64,000 bases of DNA from Ashinkailepas kermadecensis (GCA_034440615.1 JAOTOM010002666.1:49239-113238), one strand, 5' to 3'. Shown: positions 12,665 to 24,645, counted from the first letter of the stretch. The notes: generated from the sequence alone by a model not told the origin. Numbers and translations are program-made.

Positions 12665-13210
12665 CTCTCTCGGCTCTCGGATGCGGGAGAACTGCAAAGG
12701 CTCTCGGATGGCGCGGCGCGGCGGACCGAACCTGCGGTGCAGACGCGGAGACTCTCGGATGGCACGTGGCTCGGGAAGCCTGTGGTGCAGGCACAGAGAC
12801 TCTCGGATGGCACGTGGCTCGGGAAGCCTGTGGTGCAGGCACAGAGACTCTCGGATGGCACGTGGCTCGGGGAGGCCTGTGGTGCAGGCACAGAGACTCT
12901 CAGATGGCACGTGGCTCGGGAAGCCTCTGGTGCAGGCACACATAGACTCTCGGATGGTACGTGACCCGGGGAAGCCTGTGGTGCAGGCACAGAGACTCTC
13001 GGATGGCACGTGACCCGGGGAAGCCTGTGGTGCAGACACAGAGACTCTCGGATGGCACGTCGCTCGGAAAGCCTGTGGTGCAGGCACAGAGACTCTCGGA
13101 TGGCGCGTGGTTTGTCCGAGCCCGCGGAGCCGGCCTGCTGCACCCGTGGAGGATTTCCGATGGCACGTGACTAGGTCAAGCCTGTGGCGCAGGCACGGAG
13201 GTCCTCGGAT
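12665..13210. repeat. 48-bp minisatellite, ~11 copies, with CACGTG boxes
   Basis: A unit of 48 bases recurs head to tail; regular starts are at 12,751, 12,799, 12,847 and 12,896, and outer copies are more diverged. The consensus contains CTCTCGGATGGCACGTGGCT and GCCTGTGGTGCAGGCACAGA. Because 48 is divisible by 3, frames stay open, giving repeat-coded ORFs on both strands (up to 223 codons on minus). These are most simply artefacts. Most copies carry CACGTG, a canonical E-box palindrome, and GCCTGTGGTGCAGGC, an imperfect inverted repeat. Confidence 0.95.
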
Positions 13211-13389
13211 AATGACAAATTAATGCTTGGAGGCATGTCGGCTACGAGATTATTTGGCCCCCTTATCTGTAACTTCAGCAAATATGAAGTGATATCCGCT
13301 TAGCCTTTATCCCTATCCCTCTGATCCTTATCCATATCTATATCTCTATTGCATCCCTGTAATCTTCCTCTATTGGCTGAACATTGATT

Positions 13390-14600
13390 TTCAAGGAGGA
13401 CGCTATGTCACATCAGCGCGTGCTTGCTGAAGGAATGCAAATGTGCTATGAAACGCCAGGGATTCTGAGTCGCCATCAAGTGGCACACGCAAAGGGGAGC
13501 CAATGATCACTCTGCCAAAATATTGGCGGCGCAGAGGTTCCGACGATGAACACATTACCATGATTATGATACACAGCAGGCAGGGCAGCACAACGTGACA
13601 TGAAGGTGTGCCACCTCCAGTCAGTACCCACCCATGTGTGACTAGGGTATGACCTATCCTCAGTCGTCCAACCCGGTGCGAGGACCAACGTTGTCCTAGT
13701 GTAGGCTTCAGAACCCCAAGCTTACTATGTAATTTGAGCTCCAGGCTTGTTGTGATTATGGTTGCATAAACGATGACAGAACAACATAGATCTCTTGGAG
13801 AGAGTGAGAAGGAAACGATGCGACCGATAGCGGTTGATAGCGGTTTTCAGTTACGTCAGCAGCTTCATTCCGAGCCAGCCCGACGTGACTGGGAGTCCAG
13901 CTATAGACACTGGTCATACACATTTCATTTAGTGATCCCACAACTCGTGAAATCCTGCATACGAGTCGATCACCCTGGTTGAACTATTGCAATGCGAAAA
14001 AGCTGCTCAGAGAATAAGTGTTTCGCGGCAATTATCACTGCATAAAACGAAAACCTTTCAAAATAGCACACCGCTGAGCAGCAAAATGGATGCATGTTCT
14101 GGTAGACAGAAAGATCCAGCAGCGGATCGACTGACAAGAACACCCGACGTCAGACTCAGACTCAGTCCGCATAAGTCCGCGAGAAATCATGACATTCGTG
14201 TATTTTTCTAGAGCCAACATCGGAAGCTCTGCTGCGCTTGCCTCCCTTCTTTTAGCACCACAAAGTGATATCAATGTGTGGTTTGAAAACCTGCCAAGGA
14301 GGAGATCTCTGAATAACAGTACGTGTCACATAACCGGGACTGATGTTGCAGTCACGAAATGGTGAGGTCATGCGCTAGCAGAAAGGTAGGCGGCGATGAC
14401 TGTATATCGACTGACGCTTCCCCGAAATACCCAGGGATGTGCCGGATGTCCCCGGTTCTGGGCAGCCTTACATGCATGCCTCGCCGTAAATGATCTGCGG
14501 TGCAGCGCAAGAAGAGGCCCATCCACCTCTCTCAGCACTGTCACCTGGAAAATTGTGAACAGCTCCGGCACTAATGCGGAGGCCTGTATTATGTATGAAT
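13390..14600 (-). pseudogene. Decayed 3' part of an I-type LINE (copy 2)
   Basis: This minus-strand segment matches, part by part, the 3' half of the larger LINE at 24.8-32 kb. From high to low coordinates there are the end of the RT region (about 14,340-14,560), the start of the RNase H (about 14,080-14,230), the RNase H end with SWTPSHVGLARNEAAD (13,800-13,900), and the C-terminal zinc-finger-like tail (13,480-13,620). Nucleotide identity to the other copy is obvious but interrupted; for example GTATGACCTAT and GGTGCGAGGA recur at 27.43-27.50 kb. Stops and shifts are frequent, so it is dead. It shows what the 3' end of the family looks like without the insertion that splits the other copy. 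Confidence 0.75.
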
Positions 14601-16140
14601 TCGATTGGGCGCGTGGTTGCATGACACACTCAGTCATACACACACATTCGCAGTCAATTTTATAACACATGATCAGTACGTGAGAAGTAAAACAGATATG
14701 TCAGCCCCGTACGAATAACTAACGTCGGCACCCATCGTCGGAAGGGGGCGTGCAAGGGGCGGGACGCGGCCTGCAGCTCATGGAACACGTTCGCAGCGCG
14801 AGTGGTGACCACCGCGGACGGTTCACTGGGAGGTCAAGGCCACACCGGCGCCCATGTGGCGGCAGGAGTGGGGGTGCGGCGACCAAGGGGAAGCGCTACG
14901 TGTGTCCTGGGCCGGTGTGCGCCCCCTGTCTCCGTCCTGACATGGGTACTTTTCGCTGCCGATTGCACACCATCTCCTCGGTGGTCTGCGTGTGTGCGCT
15001 CCTTGGCCTCCGCCAACGGGGCCGCTCTCGTCGCCGGTGTCCGAGAACCCTGCTTGCGGGTCGGCCGTATCCAACTCGCCACGCCTCCCCAATGGTGGGG
15101 CTTATGGCCGCGGCACGCCGGCTCGGAGCCTTACTAACCTCTTTGTTCTTCAGAGCTAACGCTACACGCAAACAACATGTGAACATTTGAACCCAGCAGA
15201 AACGTAAGCCGGTCAAGGCCAATAAAGCTTACGACGCGGCGCGGATCGCGTGCGTACGCGTGAGGCCGTCACGCAGCCGTCCGGTTTACGAGACAGCGGC
15301 GGGGCGTGCGGGCGGGGAGATCCTAATGCCGACGGTCACGCTTCCTCCGGTGAACAATGCCGGCGAGCGTCCCTTCCTTCTTCCGACCTGCGTATATGTA
15401 ATGTCATTTCCAGCCGGCCGCCGTCCTGCGCCTCACGTTCGCCCCTCCACGTCGCTTGGTCCAGTTCGCCTGCGGCCTCCGGCTGGAGAGACGCTCTCCC
15501 CGGCCGGCCGGTGCTGCGCCAGACCAGCACGGTTCCGCGACAGGGAGTGCGAATGCGATGCTGCCGCAGACTTTTATGCTGCGACACGACTGGGAATTCA
15601 ATTATATAAACCACTTAACCCGCGCAGTGCGGTAACTTTTGTGGTAAGTTGGATAAAGGCGCAGTAAACGGTGTGATGCAGGCTCACCGTTGAACTTCAG
15701 AGTTACTTGAAGTTTAGTTAAGTCTTTGGTTCACCTTTCAGATTGGGTCAAATATGTCAATGCCAGAGGTGCAGTTGTTTGTCACCCAGATTTCGCCGCA
15801 GATGTCGCCGCAGATTTCAGATCTGGTCGTGAAGGGAATGCGATTTCTGCCTCAATATCGACGGCATACGAACTGACGACAAAGTCCAACATAGTGAAAG
15901 GCGCAGTGGTCGAGGTCGACGACAAGGCCAACGTCAAGTACCAGTAAATATGTGCTAAGCTAACGAAGCCGATAATTCTCGAAACAGATTGTGATCATGA
16001 AAAGAGTATTGGGTGTCACCAGCGCAAATCCAAGTATTCCCCAGTTTTGAGAATGATTATTTTTTCTCAACATTTCATTAACTATTCCAAAAAATGCCCA
16101 AATTGTCAATGGATGCTTGATTATCGGCTCTATAACGAAT
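14601..16140. other. CpG-rich stretch without a recognised gene
   Basis: About 14,740-15,560 is GC- and CpG-rich with overlapping ORFs on both strands (up to 146 codons, 14,750-15,190). No domain, signal peptide or splice structure stands out. It may be a CpG island over a promoter or exon whose gene I cannot see, or a GC-rich repeat. 15,600-16,140 is ordinary AT-rich sequence. Confidence 0.35.
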
Positions 16141-16142
16141 CC

Positions 16143-16272
16143 ACTGATCAGATTATTAAACGCCGCCAATCTCTCACGTCGATTGGTTGCGGGCGAAGAG
16201 AAACACCAAGGTGGGACTCGAACTCTTAACCTTTCGGTTAAGAGATCAGCGCACTACCCTCTAGACCAGACA
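16143..16272 (-). mobile_element. tRNA-derived SINE
   Basis: On the minus strand, a tRNA-like head (TGGTCTAGAGGGTAGTGCGC, then an anticodon-like arm with CCGAAAGG, then a GAGTTCGAGTCCC B box) is followed by the body CTTCGCCCGCAACCAATCG and AGAGATTGGCG. The same body follows the tRNA-like head at 56.8 kb, so both belong to one SINE family. The copy is truncated after the body. Confidence 0.8.
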
Positions 16273-18517
16273 TGCCCTGTTTCGAAGTTCTGGAGAACCA
16301 AAAAATATTTAGGGCCTTTTAGACCCCATAACAGCGCAAGCCTAGAAAACATTTTGTCCGCGTGAACGACTCCATGCGAAAGCGATAACAGACATCAGAC
16401 AATGCAGGGAGATGACATGAATTCAACGTGACATGACATTGTCAACTGGCAAGATCCCAACGGACACTGGAATGTGTCACGCCAAAATTACTATTCATGT
16501 GCTTGCCTGCATAATACAACTGGTAATTGAGGTGTTGTGGAACTCATTGTAGGACGATTCGGTGATATTGTGAAACACAAATCGGCCGAGTTCCTTGCCT
16601 GCCCATGCAGTTTCTGAAATATTACATCAGATACGAAATCGGTGTGCTCAGTTACCCCTGTGAACCCCGATTTAGCTATTTGTACTTCGTGAATGTCCTT
16701 ATATTCAACTGCAGGACATCTGCTATGCGGGCGTTCCCGATATGTTTCAGACCATACTTCACTGACCTAACCTGATATTGGAGCCTGACCTTCTTGTAAC
16801 ACCATGCAAGGTATCATTGTGCGAGTAGATATATTTCAGTCAATTAAGAATTGGTGACAAAGCTATGCTTCAAAGCAATTTTTGGTCCGCATCACCGTTT
16901 CACCCCGTGACCTGACCTGAGACCATTTTGTGTGTTCTCGCCTTTTCTTTATTTCTTTATAAGCCTATGTTTAGCTGAGAACCATGCATTCCATGGTTTG
17001 TTCGTTCAGACTCAATGTACCTGCACTCAAAATTCTCATTGTGATGTAAAAATCGGTCGTGACCTGATTTTGACCTTCCTTAGCTCCACCGCCTTAAAAT
17101 CGTAACGCAGAAGACAGTAGCGCAGTCGGCCATTGCGCATATTTGGGGCTTGGCCCTTGGTGAAAACCAAAGAACTCCAGATGCTGTCCGATCTCGGGCA
17201 ACCTTTTCCTCGGCAGGCTCGAACCGAGGAGATGGCAGCAACTGGGAGGCGTTCGGCCGTGCCACGGGATAAACGCTGACCGATCAGCGCCCGAGGCATC
17301 AGATTCACGGGCACCATCTGCCTTACAGCAGATCGGAAGGTGCGATGACACTGTCTCATCTCGTGCCACCAGAGCAGTCCTCTGTTCACCTGACCCAAGA
17401 CATTCAACAGGCCCCGTCGTGTGTACAACGTGATACGGCGGGGAATCTGAGAGTACGCTCGAGAACAGGACTGTCTCGCAAGGCAGGGGCAGATGCAGGG
17501 GCACAGGAGGAATGTATCCCCTCTCCCATGGAAAGGTGACGCCCCTCTGAGGCCGGGACAGGCACCCTTTCAGGAAGTTTCGAGTGCACCCTGCTCACCC
17601 GCTCAACGGATCTTTCAGTTAAAAACCCATTTGAGATGCCGAGCTGAAAAGTCGCCCCTTCAGTATGTTCGAGTGCATCCCCCCCCCACTCAACGAATTT
17701 TGTTTTCACTGAAGCCCACCCCCAAAGAAATTCCTCCCGGATGAGAATTCCTGAATCCACCCCTGCCGCAACGGTGCTACAAAATGGAACCTCTACGGTG
17801 CATACAGCGTGCGTGTATGCTTGAGTGTGTGCTCCACAAAACTTCTGGAGCAGGGTACCACCAAAATATTCATTTATAATAAGACGTGACCTCCAAATTT
17901 GTTAAAACAATATACCCTCAATTGTTGGACGGTATGCTAAATTCCAAAGCGATATCTTTAACTGCTTAGGAATGATATCCGACAGACATCGCAAGACGGG
18001 GTCATTGACCTCCATCGAGCTGCGGATGTCAACATGAAGCTCCGCAGCGGCAGCGAGCTTTCGTTTTCAGTCCGATGGCGGTGGTGAGTCAACTAGTGAT
18101 CTATCGCCCAGGACATGGTGTTACGCTTACGTCAGGCCGTGCACCTATTTTGCCTGGAACACCTCAGAGGACATCGCAACACATGCGATGGCCAATAAAT
18201 TGCATCGGTCAGATACATCGTCTTAAGCACTATCCAGTACATTCGTTCACAAATCAGTAGAATAACTCAAATCGACCGCTACGAAAAATGCAACATCCAA
18301 CGATCATGTCACTCGTCCGTGATGGACACCCATAAACTTTAGACCATGAAATATCCTTCGATTTTCGGTGCTTGAACAGCTGTAGGTTTTTAAGCGGCCG
18401 AATATCTGCAGGTTTTACGCGATCGAACACCTTCAGGGCTAAGGCAATCGAACATAGTTCCTTTGGAACTGGGATATGGTATTGATTGAGGTATGTCGGT
18501 GTCCTTTTTGTCGTCTC
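16273..18517. other. Intergenic, with TGACCT clusters
   Basis: TGACCT/AGGTCA words occur at about 16,747-16,795, 16,905-16,923 and 17,050-17,090, and a C-run at 17,680-17,690. ORFs around 17,036-17,760 overlap on both strands and show no domain. No gene supported. Confidence 0.35.
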
Positions 18518-18549
18518 ATGGTATCTCTCTTTTATAGGAGAGATACCAT
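18518..18549. repeat. Perfect 12-bp inverted repeat
   Basis: ATGGTATCTCTC and GAGAGATACCAT are separated by 8 bases. On RNA it would form a stable stem. No T-run or neighbouring gene gives it a role. Confidence 0.7.
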
Positions 18550-18599
18550 ATGGGCTCCCGTGGCTCTAATTAAGCCTGATCACTTTATAACACTTCATG

Positions 18600-19257
18600 C
18601 CTTGATGCATTGACGCATTTACACTCGCATCGTGTCGCAGGAAGGCCGATCGAAGTCTTCGCTGTAGCAATAATGTCGCGTCGCAGTTCTTGCAGTCGCA
18701 GGTTTGTCACGTCGCAGTATTTTCATTGGCAGTCGGGTCGTGTCGAAGTGCAGTCGACAATCGATATTTTTGGTGTGGCAGGTGGCGTCGCAGCAGTGTC
18801 GTCGCAAAGATGTTGTTCGCAGTTATTGTGGTCGCAGTCGTGTCGTGCCGCCGATCTGCACACGACCACAGCGGTCACGGCGTTGCACAACGGCTCCGAG
18901 CCGTCACGCTGTTGTCGAACGAGACTCTCTCGTCGAACCGCGCACAGCCCCGACCGTCGTTGCGTTCCAATGGGATCCGAGCTCTTGCGCTTTTCCGGAC
19001 CCATGCCGCCGCATATTGGCGCGTGGCTCGGCCACTGCGTCAGGGAGGAGGCCGCCCCAGACCGAGGCCTGTAGTTCACCGACACTGCGGGCTCGGTCTG
19101 CAGTCGGCTTGGTAAATCCTTGGCAAATCCCCACTAAAACCTCCCGAAGGGGATCCTGATCCATGGTACGCCGAGACTACTGTATTCTATCTTACACCGA
19201 GACGTTTAGATCCCAAACCTGACTCCCTGGTTCTGCTGGCTGATATCGAGCTAGCAG
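18600..19257. other. GTCGCAG-rich and GC-rich stretch
   Basis: Between about 18,640 and 18,845 the word GTCGCAG or a close form recurs irregularly about ten times, suggesting a decayed short tandem repeat. 18,880-19,090 is GC-rich. The ORFs of up to 154 codons overlap on both strands and have no known domain. Confidence 0.4.
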
Positions 19258-19425
19258 TACTCAATGATGGTGGTTATTGGTTTTACGACGCGGCGACTGT
19301 TTTGTGTCATATAGCGTTGCCAATGTCTCACGTCTTCGGCGAAAAGTAGCGACATGTGGGACTGGAACCCGCAACCGCTCGGTTGCGTGCTAGTCCACGA
19401 CTAATATCACTACCTCTAGCACGGA
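19258..19425 (-). mobile_element. tRNA-derived SINE
   Basis: On the minus strand: a tRNA-like head starting near 19,420, a B-box-like GGGTTCCAGTCCC, the family body (GTCGCTACTTTTCGCC, AGACATTGGCAACGC) and the tail CGCGTCGTAAAACCAATAACC. The tail is the same as in the 56.8-kb copy, so this is a nearly full-length member. Confidence 0.8.
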
Positions 19426-19500
19426 AAACATCGCCAGCTCACAGTTTCTCCCTGGGTTTCTTGCGTTTTCCGCTATCAGTGCCACTTTCGTGTCGATCAA

Positions 19501-19790
19501 CCCTCGATCAGGTGGTCCGGCCAGGGAGTGCGGTCAGCCCTCGATCAGTTGGTCCGGCAAGGGTGTACGGTCAGCCCTCGATCAGGTGGTCCGGCAAGGG
19601 TGTACGGTCAGCCCTCGATCAGGTGGTCCGGCAAGGGAGTACGGTCAGCCCTCGATAAGGTGGTTCGGCAAGGGTGTACGGTCAGCCCTCGATCAGGTGG
19701 TCCGGCAAGGGTGTACGGTCAGCCCTCGATCAGGTAGTCCGGCAAGGGTGTACGGTCAGCCCTCGATCAGGTGGTCCGGCAAGGGAGTTG
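19501..19790. repeat. 37-bp minisatellite, ~7.8 copies
   Basis: Units start at 19,501, 19,538, 19,575, 19,612, 19,649, 19,686, 19,723 and 19,760, exactly 37 bases apart, with few substitutions. The unit carries CCCTCGATCAGGTGGTCCGG and GGTGTACGGTCAG. Since 37 is not divisible by 3, each frame passes through all three phases, yet none has a stop, which yields ORFs up to 183 codons with a 37-residue period. The near-identity of copies points to recent expansion or homogenisation. Confidence 0.97.
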
Positions 19791-20968
19791 TGGCACGCCA
19801 TGGTATGAGCAGAAACGAGAGCGTTGGTACTCCTGCTTCGTACATATACGCAAAAGTGCCGCAAGCACTGGCCCAAAAAAGGCTTTCATGCATTTCAACA
19901 ACAAGAAAAGTAAAATATAGAACGACCCAGCCCGCCGGGACGGCGCTTCGTTTTCTCCTTACACTCTGCAATTATACTTTTAGTCAGTTTGGTTTCTGGC
20001 TCAGTCTGGTAGTCTGGTTTCACCACGGCCTTGTAAAATAACGGCTACGAGCTGGGCTTACAGAAAGAAATTGACCAGTCGTTGATGATGTGACGCCATG
20101 AAAGACTCAGCAAATTCTGCAGAAGCTTTGAAAAGTCCAGCATAAATGCAAAGCTGTTCCAGCATGAGTGTGGGGCGAGTAGCCCACACACGGCAAAATG
20201 TATGACAGCGCGAACAGATTTGTTCACAGCCAAAACGCCACACCGACACGAGACCGCTAGCAAACCCCGTGTAGCAGGGTGCATCTAACGCCCCTCTTCT
20301 ATATATTTTGTTCTTCAATATTGCTATATAGTTTTCTTTACTCCTCCGCAGGATAATTTGTAGTTGAGGTGGGGAAGGGTTGGCTTTAAGGCTCGTCGAC
20401 TACATTGGACATGCAGCAGGGAAGGGTTGGCAAGAAAGGTGGTTTTGCCAGGGTGTCGGCATTAGCCGAAGAGCACCGAGATTCTTGTCGAAGAGCGCCG
20501 AGGGTTCTTTATCGTGCGGCAGGAGGTAATTGCCCACACCGCCTATCACGTCGGCTGCCGCGTGTTAGTTATAAGTAGTAGATAGTAGAATGCATTAATT
20601 TAGGGTTGTGTGTGGGATTAGTACAGTGTTTTGTAATTCGTCTCAGGTACGTCCGTTGGTACCTCAGGGCAGCTGCTTTACGTTGTGAATTATAATGCAA
20701 ATCGGCTCATCTACGTCTGACGGCACCGCCAGGTAGCCATTCATTTAGAGTGGTGAAACGGTTTGGCTCATCTACGTGCGATGCCATTCGTGGATGGCTG
20801 TTCATATCACTGCTATGAGTGGTTGTGCGGGCATGCAGTGCGTGTTGGAGTGTGTGTTAGTTGTGCGGCGACTACAATGCTCCTGCTAGTTTGGTGGCGT
20901 ACAGATAGCCAAATAGTAATTGGAGGAGTTCTGGGTGTTTATCACCCAGAAGTGATGAAAGCCAGAGG
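19791..20968. other. Intergenic with short direct repeats
   Basis: GGGAAGGGTTGGC occurs twice near 20,370-20,430, and GGCTCATCTACGT twice near 20,703 and 20,765 (62 bases apart, with similar downstream sequence). These could be the 3' untranslated part of the LINE whose coding end lies at 21.03 kb. No gene recognised. Confidence 0.35.
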
Positions 20969-21016
20969 GTGATGCCCTCTATTTGGCCTGAGGAGGCCAA
21001 ATAGAGGGTATCACCT
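20969..21016. repeat. 48-bp palindrome (22-bp arms)
   Basis: GGTGATGCCCTCTATTTGGC is followed after a 4-base spacer region by its near-perfect reverse complement (one mismatch over 22 bases). It lies just downstream of the LINE coding remnant, where a 3' hairpin might serve recognition by the reverse transcriptase; that role is a guess. Confidence 0.75.
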
Positions 21017-21029
21017 TAGAAAGAATAGA

Positions 21030-21441
21030 AAGGTCTTAGCTGGCTGTCTTTGAGTAGCAAAGCTACTACAATCTAGCAGGATGTCGCCTATGCTTAATGG
21101 GGTATTGCAGGTTTCGCAGTGAGGTGTTGCAAAATGGTCATCCTCTAGTTGAGGCTTTGTACACTCAGTGCAACCAGTTCTAAGTCTAGTGAAGGTGGAT
21201 TCTTTTTAGCGGTGTGATTGGCTTGATGTGTCCCATGTGCCTAATGTTGGTTTAATGTTGTAGGTGTGGTTGGAGCGGTGGGCATTGCTCATTGACTGAA
21301 CGACTGATTCGGAGTCTGACAAAATTACTACGTTTCTTGTTTTGCGCTTGCTTAGTATGAAGATCGCGGCCAGTATAGCCACTGCTTCAGTGGTTAAGAT
21401 GAAAAGGTTATCCGGTAGGTGTTTGGAAAGCCTGAAGGCCT
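21030..21441 (-). pseudogene. C-terminal half of a split LINE RNase H ORF
   Basis: Read on the minus strand from 21,435 down, the frame gives RLSKHLPDNLFILTTEAVAI, then VVILSDSESVVQSM, then after one stop a tail with TRLRTG and C-x2-C-x9-D-x3-C (ETCNTPLSIGDILLDC). TTEAVAI and LSDSES correspond to the second and third acidic catalytic positions of LINE-encoded RNase H, and both acids are kept. The Cys tail is typical of elements that end in a zinc-finger-like motif. The first acidic motif is missing here and lies 18.5 kb away at 39.95 kb. The break falls exactly where a transposon terminus begins. Confidence 0.75.
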
Positions 21442-21786
21442 GTTTACACGTGGCAGAATTCCGGCAGGATCTTGGCTCGGCCGACCCGACGTTCGCGACG
21501 TTGGCGGGAGAAATTAGGCGGTGGCAGAAAGTAGCAGACGGCGGCAGACTATGACGTCACGTCCAATTCCGCCAACGTCATGCTAGCAAGCTGATGTCAT
21601 CCATCCAATGCACCATGAAGCGTCTCGGTTGCTTGCCTACTGCGCCATATATGATCTGACGCAATGCTAATTGACTCAAGTGATACCAGGGCCTCCTCTC
21701 AGGACAGTTCATTAGGTGGGATTTCTTGCTCATGCTTAATCAGTGCAATATGGCGTCGCAGGCGGATCTAGCACACCGGTTGCGAG

Positions 21787-24645
21787 AGGGGAGGGGGGGG
21801 GGGGCAACTTTCGGCACGGGCCCAACTCTACCCCCTCTCCTCCCAGTGGCGTATCAATGGCTTGCGTCATGGGAAGGGGCAAACGGATTTGGATGGAACC
21901 CAGCCAACCAATATTTTTTTGGCTTAATGACACCAGATTTCGACCACTATTTTTTCAAAGGGGCCCTTTTTATTTTTGAATAAAGCAATTCGTGACCAAC
22001 TTAATTTTCCTGTGGAGGGGCCGAACCTATTACCGTCGTTTCTGAGTTACCGGATTTTAACCTTAACTCCTCCCATACTGTTCGAATGTTTTTCTCCCTT
22101 GAAGTCACCTCAGCCTGCTGAAATTACACCTGCACAAACCACTTAAAATTGTAAACTTGTCCAATTTCAGGCATTCCAGTTCATAACACACGGTCGCCAC
22201 CACGCCACCGTTCGTGCACGTGTGCACCCGCCTTGTGCATTCGGCGCATTCGCCACAATTCGTGTGATTCTACGGTTTCTGCTAGGCCACCTAAGTTTTG
22301 CTAATTGCTACCACATGATAGTCTTGCGCCATATTTGACGTCATGGAATGCTTCGTATGGGGGTTGGCTGGGAAAATTCGATTTATTAAATTCGATAACT
22401 AGTTCTCTTTTTCATACATTTTCTGGTGGTTAAGAAATCCGGATACCCGCTTAGCTTTGATGCACTTCATCTCTTTGGCTACATATGCTCTTAAATTGGC
22501 TACCGAGCCGAGTCCCTGGTCGGTGTTCTTTTTTGGACCATTGGGGTTTTCTTCATCTACATATGTGTCCTAAGGCCCCAGCCAATTTTTGTTAGGAGTC
22601 CGACACATTTTTGAGACCCCGGCTCTTGTTAGGGCTTCGTTGCCTTTTTGTGCACCAATGCATTTCGTTAGGTACCGGCAAGTTTTAGAATACCTCGATG
22701 TGTATATTTAGTGCCAGCCCTTTTGCTCCTTTTTAGGACCATGTCGCTTCTTGCGAGCCCCAGCCTGTTTTTGAAGCCTCATGCGGTCTAATGGTCCCGG
22801 TGTAATTTGAAGCCACCGGTTTGTGTGTGTTTTTTTTAGAACTCCCAGTGTGTTTATTCAAGGATGCAACACATGCTTGAAGACCCTGCCGCTTTTTGCG
22901 AGACTCGGTGCGCTTTGGAGGACCTGATGCCTTCTTACCCTCTTGTTGTACTCTTAGAGTCCTGCTGTGTTTATTTGGGGCTCCTGACGCACATTTGTGG
23001 GGCCCCGGCACGACCTTGGGGATCCCGGCACGATTTTCGGTCCCAGGCGTGTGGTTCTGGGGACCCGACGTCAGTTTTCTGCGCTCGACACGATTTGTGG
23101 GCACCACCTCTAAATCTTTTGGGTCGAAATCTCGGCCTGATTTTTCTGACATTCGGCGCCATATTTGTGTGTCCCGTCGCGATTTTTCCAGCTCCGGTAC
23201 GTTCTTTCGAGGCCGTACGCGATTTTTGAAGACGTGTGGTGCTATGTCTGAACCTTTTTTACTGGCTCGAACACTTTTTTGGAATTCCTGCATATTTTGG
23301 AGTGTTCCGGATTTACATCTATCGGTTCCCGATGCGATTATTTTCGGCCACGCTGCGCTTATTTGGGACCCTCGACGCCAATTTTTGGAGCCCCGATGGC
23401 AATATTTGATGCTCGACCCAAATTTTTGCGACTACCGACGGAACTTTTGGGTCCAGAGCGCGATATTTTTCTTAGGGGAGGGGGGGGGGACCCGCGGGAA
23501 GTTCGTGGAGTGCTTTCTACTTAGCTTGGGTCCCAGTGCGACTTTGGTGGGGCCCGGTGCAAATTTTACGGCTCCGGCGCGTGTTTTCTGGGTCCGCTTC
23601 ACTTAGTTAGAGCCCCATACGATAATTCTGAGAGACACGATGCAATTTTGGGGGACCCAGCGCGATTTTTTGGGGACCCCTGCACGATTCTTGGGAGCCC
23701 ATCCCTCCCAGGATGGAGGGGGGGGGGGGGTTCCCATTCGGTACGCCACTGCGGCTGTTTAACGATTTTTTTTTCAGCCGATGGCATCCTTCAGAGTAGA
23801 AAGACCCTTCGGATAATTCCTTTCTGGACCTATTCTTAATATTCCGGTGCTCGCGTCGGTTCGATCGAGTCGCTGTATGATTTTGGGAGTAGAGTTCTAT
23901 ATTTCTAACCCCTGCGCGATAATTTTTGGCACCGGTACGATTCTTCGGGCTCCCGGTGCAATTTTTGCTGTCGTTCGGCACGTTTCTTTTCCGGGGCCCG
24001 AAGGTTTTTTTGCGGGTCATGGACGCGATTTGTGAGGTCATAGAGTGACATTCAGGGTAAGAATTGATTTTTGGGAGGTGAATGCGACTTTTGCGACCCC
24101 AAATGCGACTTTTGGGGCCCCGACGCGACCTTATGGGCTACCAGTGTGATTCTGAAGGGTTACGACGCGACTATTTTTTGGACACAGTGCGATTCTTGGG
24201 GGCCCCGGCGTCATTTGTTGTGATCCCTAGCGCGAGTTTTAGCGGCCTCGTCTCGACACCCAACATGATTTCCATGGGCTCCGGTCAGACTTTCTAGGTT
24301 CTGAACGCTATTTCGGGGGCACCGGCCCGACCTTTGGAGGCCCCAGCGTAATTTTCAAGGGCCCGGCGCGACTTTTTGGGGGCATCGGTCCGACATTTCG
24401 GAGCCCCATAGCGTCCTTAGTAGTTATTGAGCAATTGTTGTGGCCTGCAATGTGATTTTCAGCAGCCTCAGTGTGATATTGGTGCCCCGATTACATTTGC
24501 AGGGGCCCAACGCGACTTTTTGGCCCTTGAATGTGATTTTCAAGGACCCAGTACGAATTTTGGGGGCCCCAGCGGGATTTTTAGGGTGTCCGGTGCAATT
24601 TTTTTCCGAAACCTGGTGCGATTCTTGGGGATCCCACAACCTCGG
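21787..24645. repeat. Repeat unit with ~30-bp degenerate array (copy 1)
   Basis: It begins near a G12 run and CAGTGGCGTATCAATGG (21,844). From about 22,560 to 24,640 it is a decayed array in which GGGGCCCCGGCGCGATTTTT or variants recur about every 28-31 bases. An inverted copy of the end (CAGTGGCGTACCGAATGG read in reverse from 23,751) interrupts it. The whole stretch aligns with 51.09-53.65 kb. ORFs of up to 236 codons here (for example 22,896-23,606 plus) have a ~10-residue period and are products of the array, not genes. Confidence 0.75.

Noticed and set aside
12472..13143. 223-codon minus ORF with 16-residue repeats
   Set aside because: Product of the 48-bp minisatellite; equally long repeats appear on the plus strand.
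14750..15190. 146-codon ORF in the GC-rich stretch as a host gene
   Set aside because: Overlaps equally long ORFs in other frames and on the other strand, no domain, no codon pattern distinguishing one frame; kept only as a CpG-rich region.
22733..23606. ORFs of 186 and 236 codons
   Set aside because: Both run through the ~30-bp degenerate array and have a ~10-residue period; no domain, and they overlap on opposite strands.
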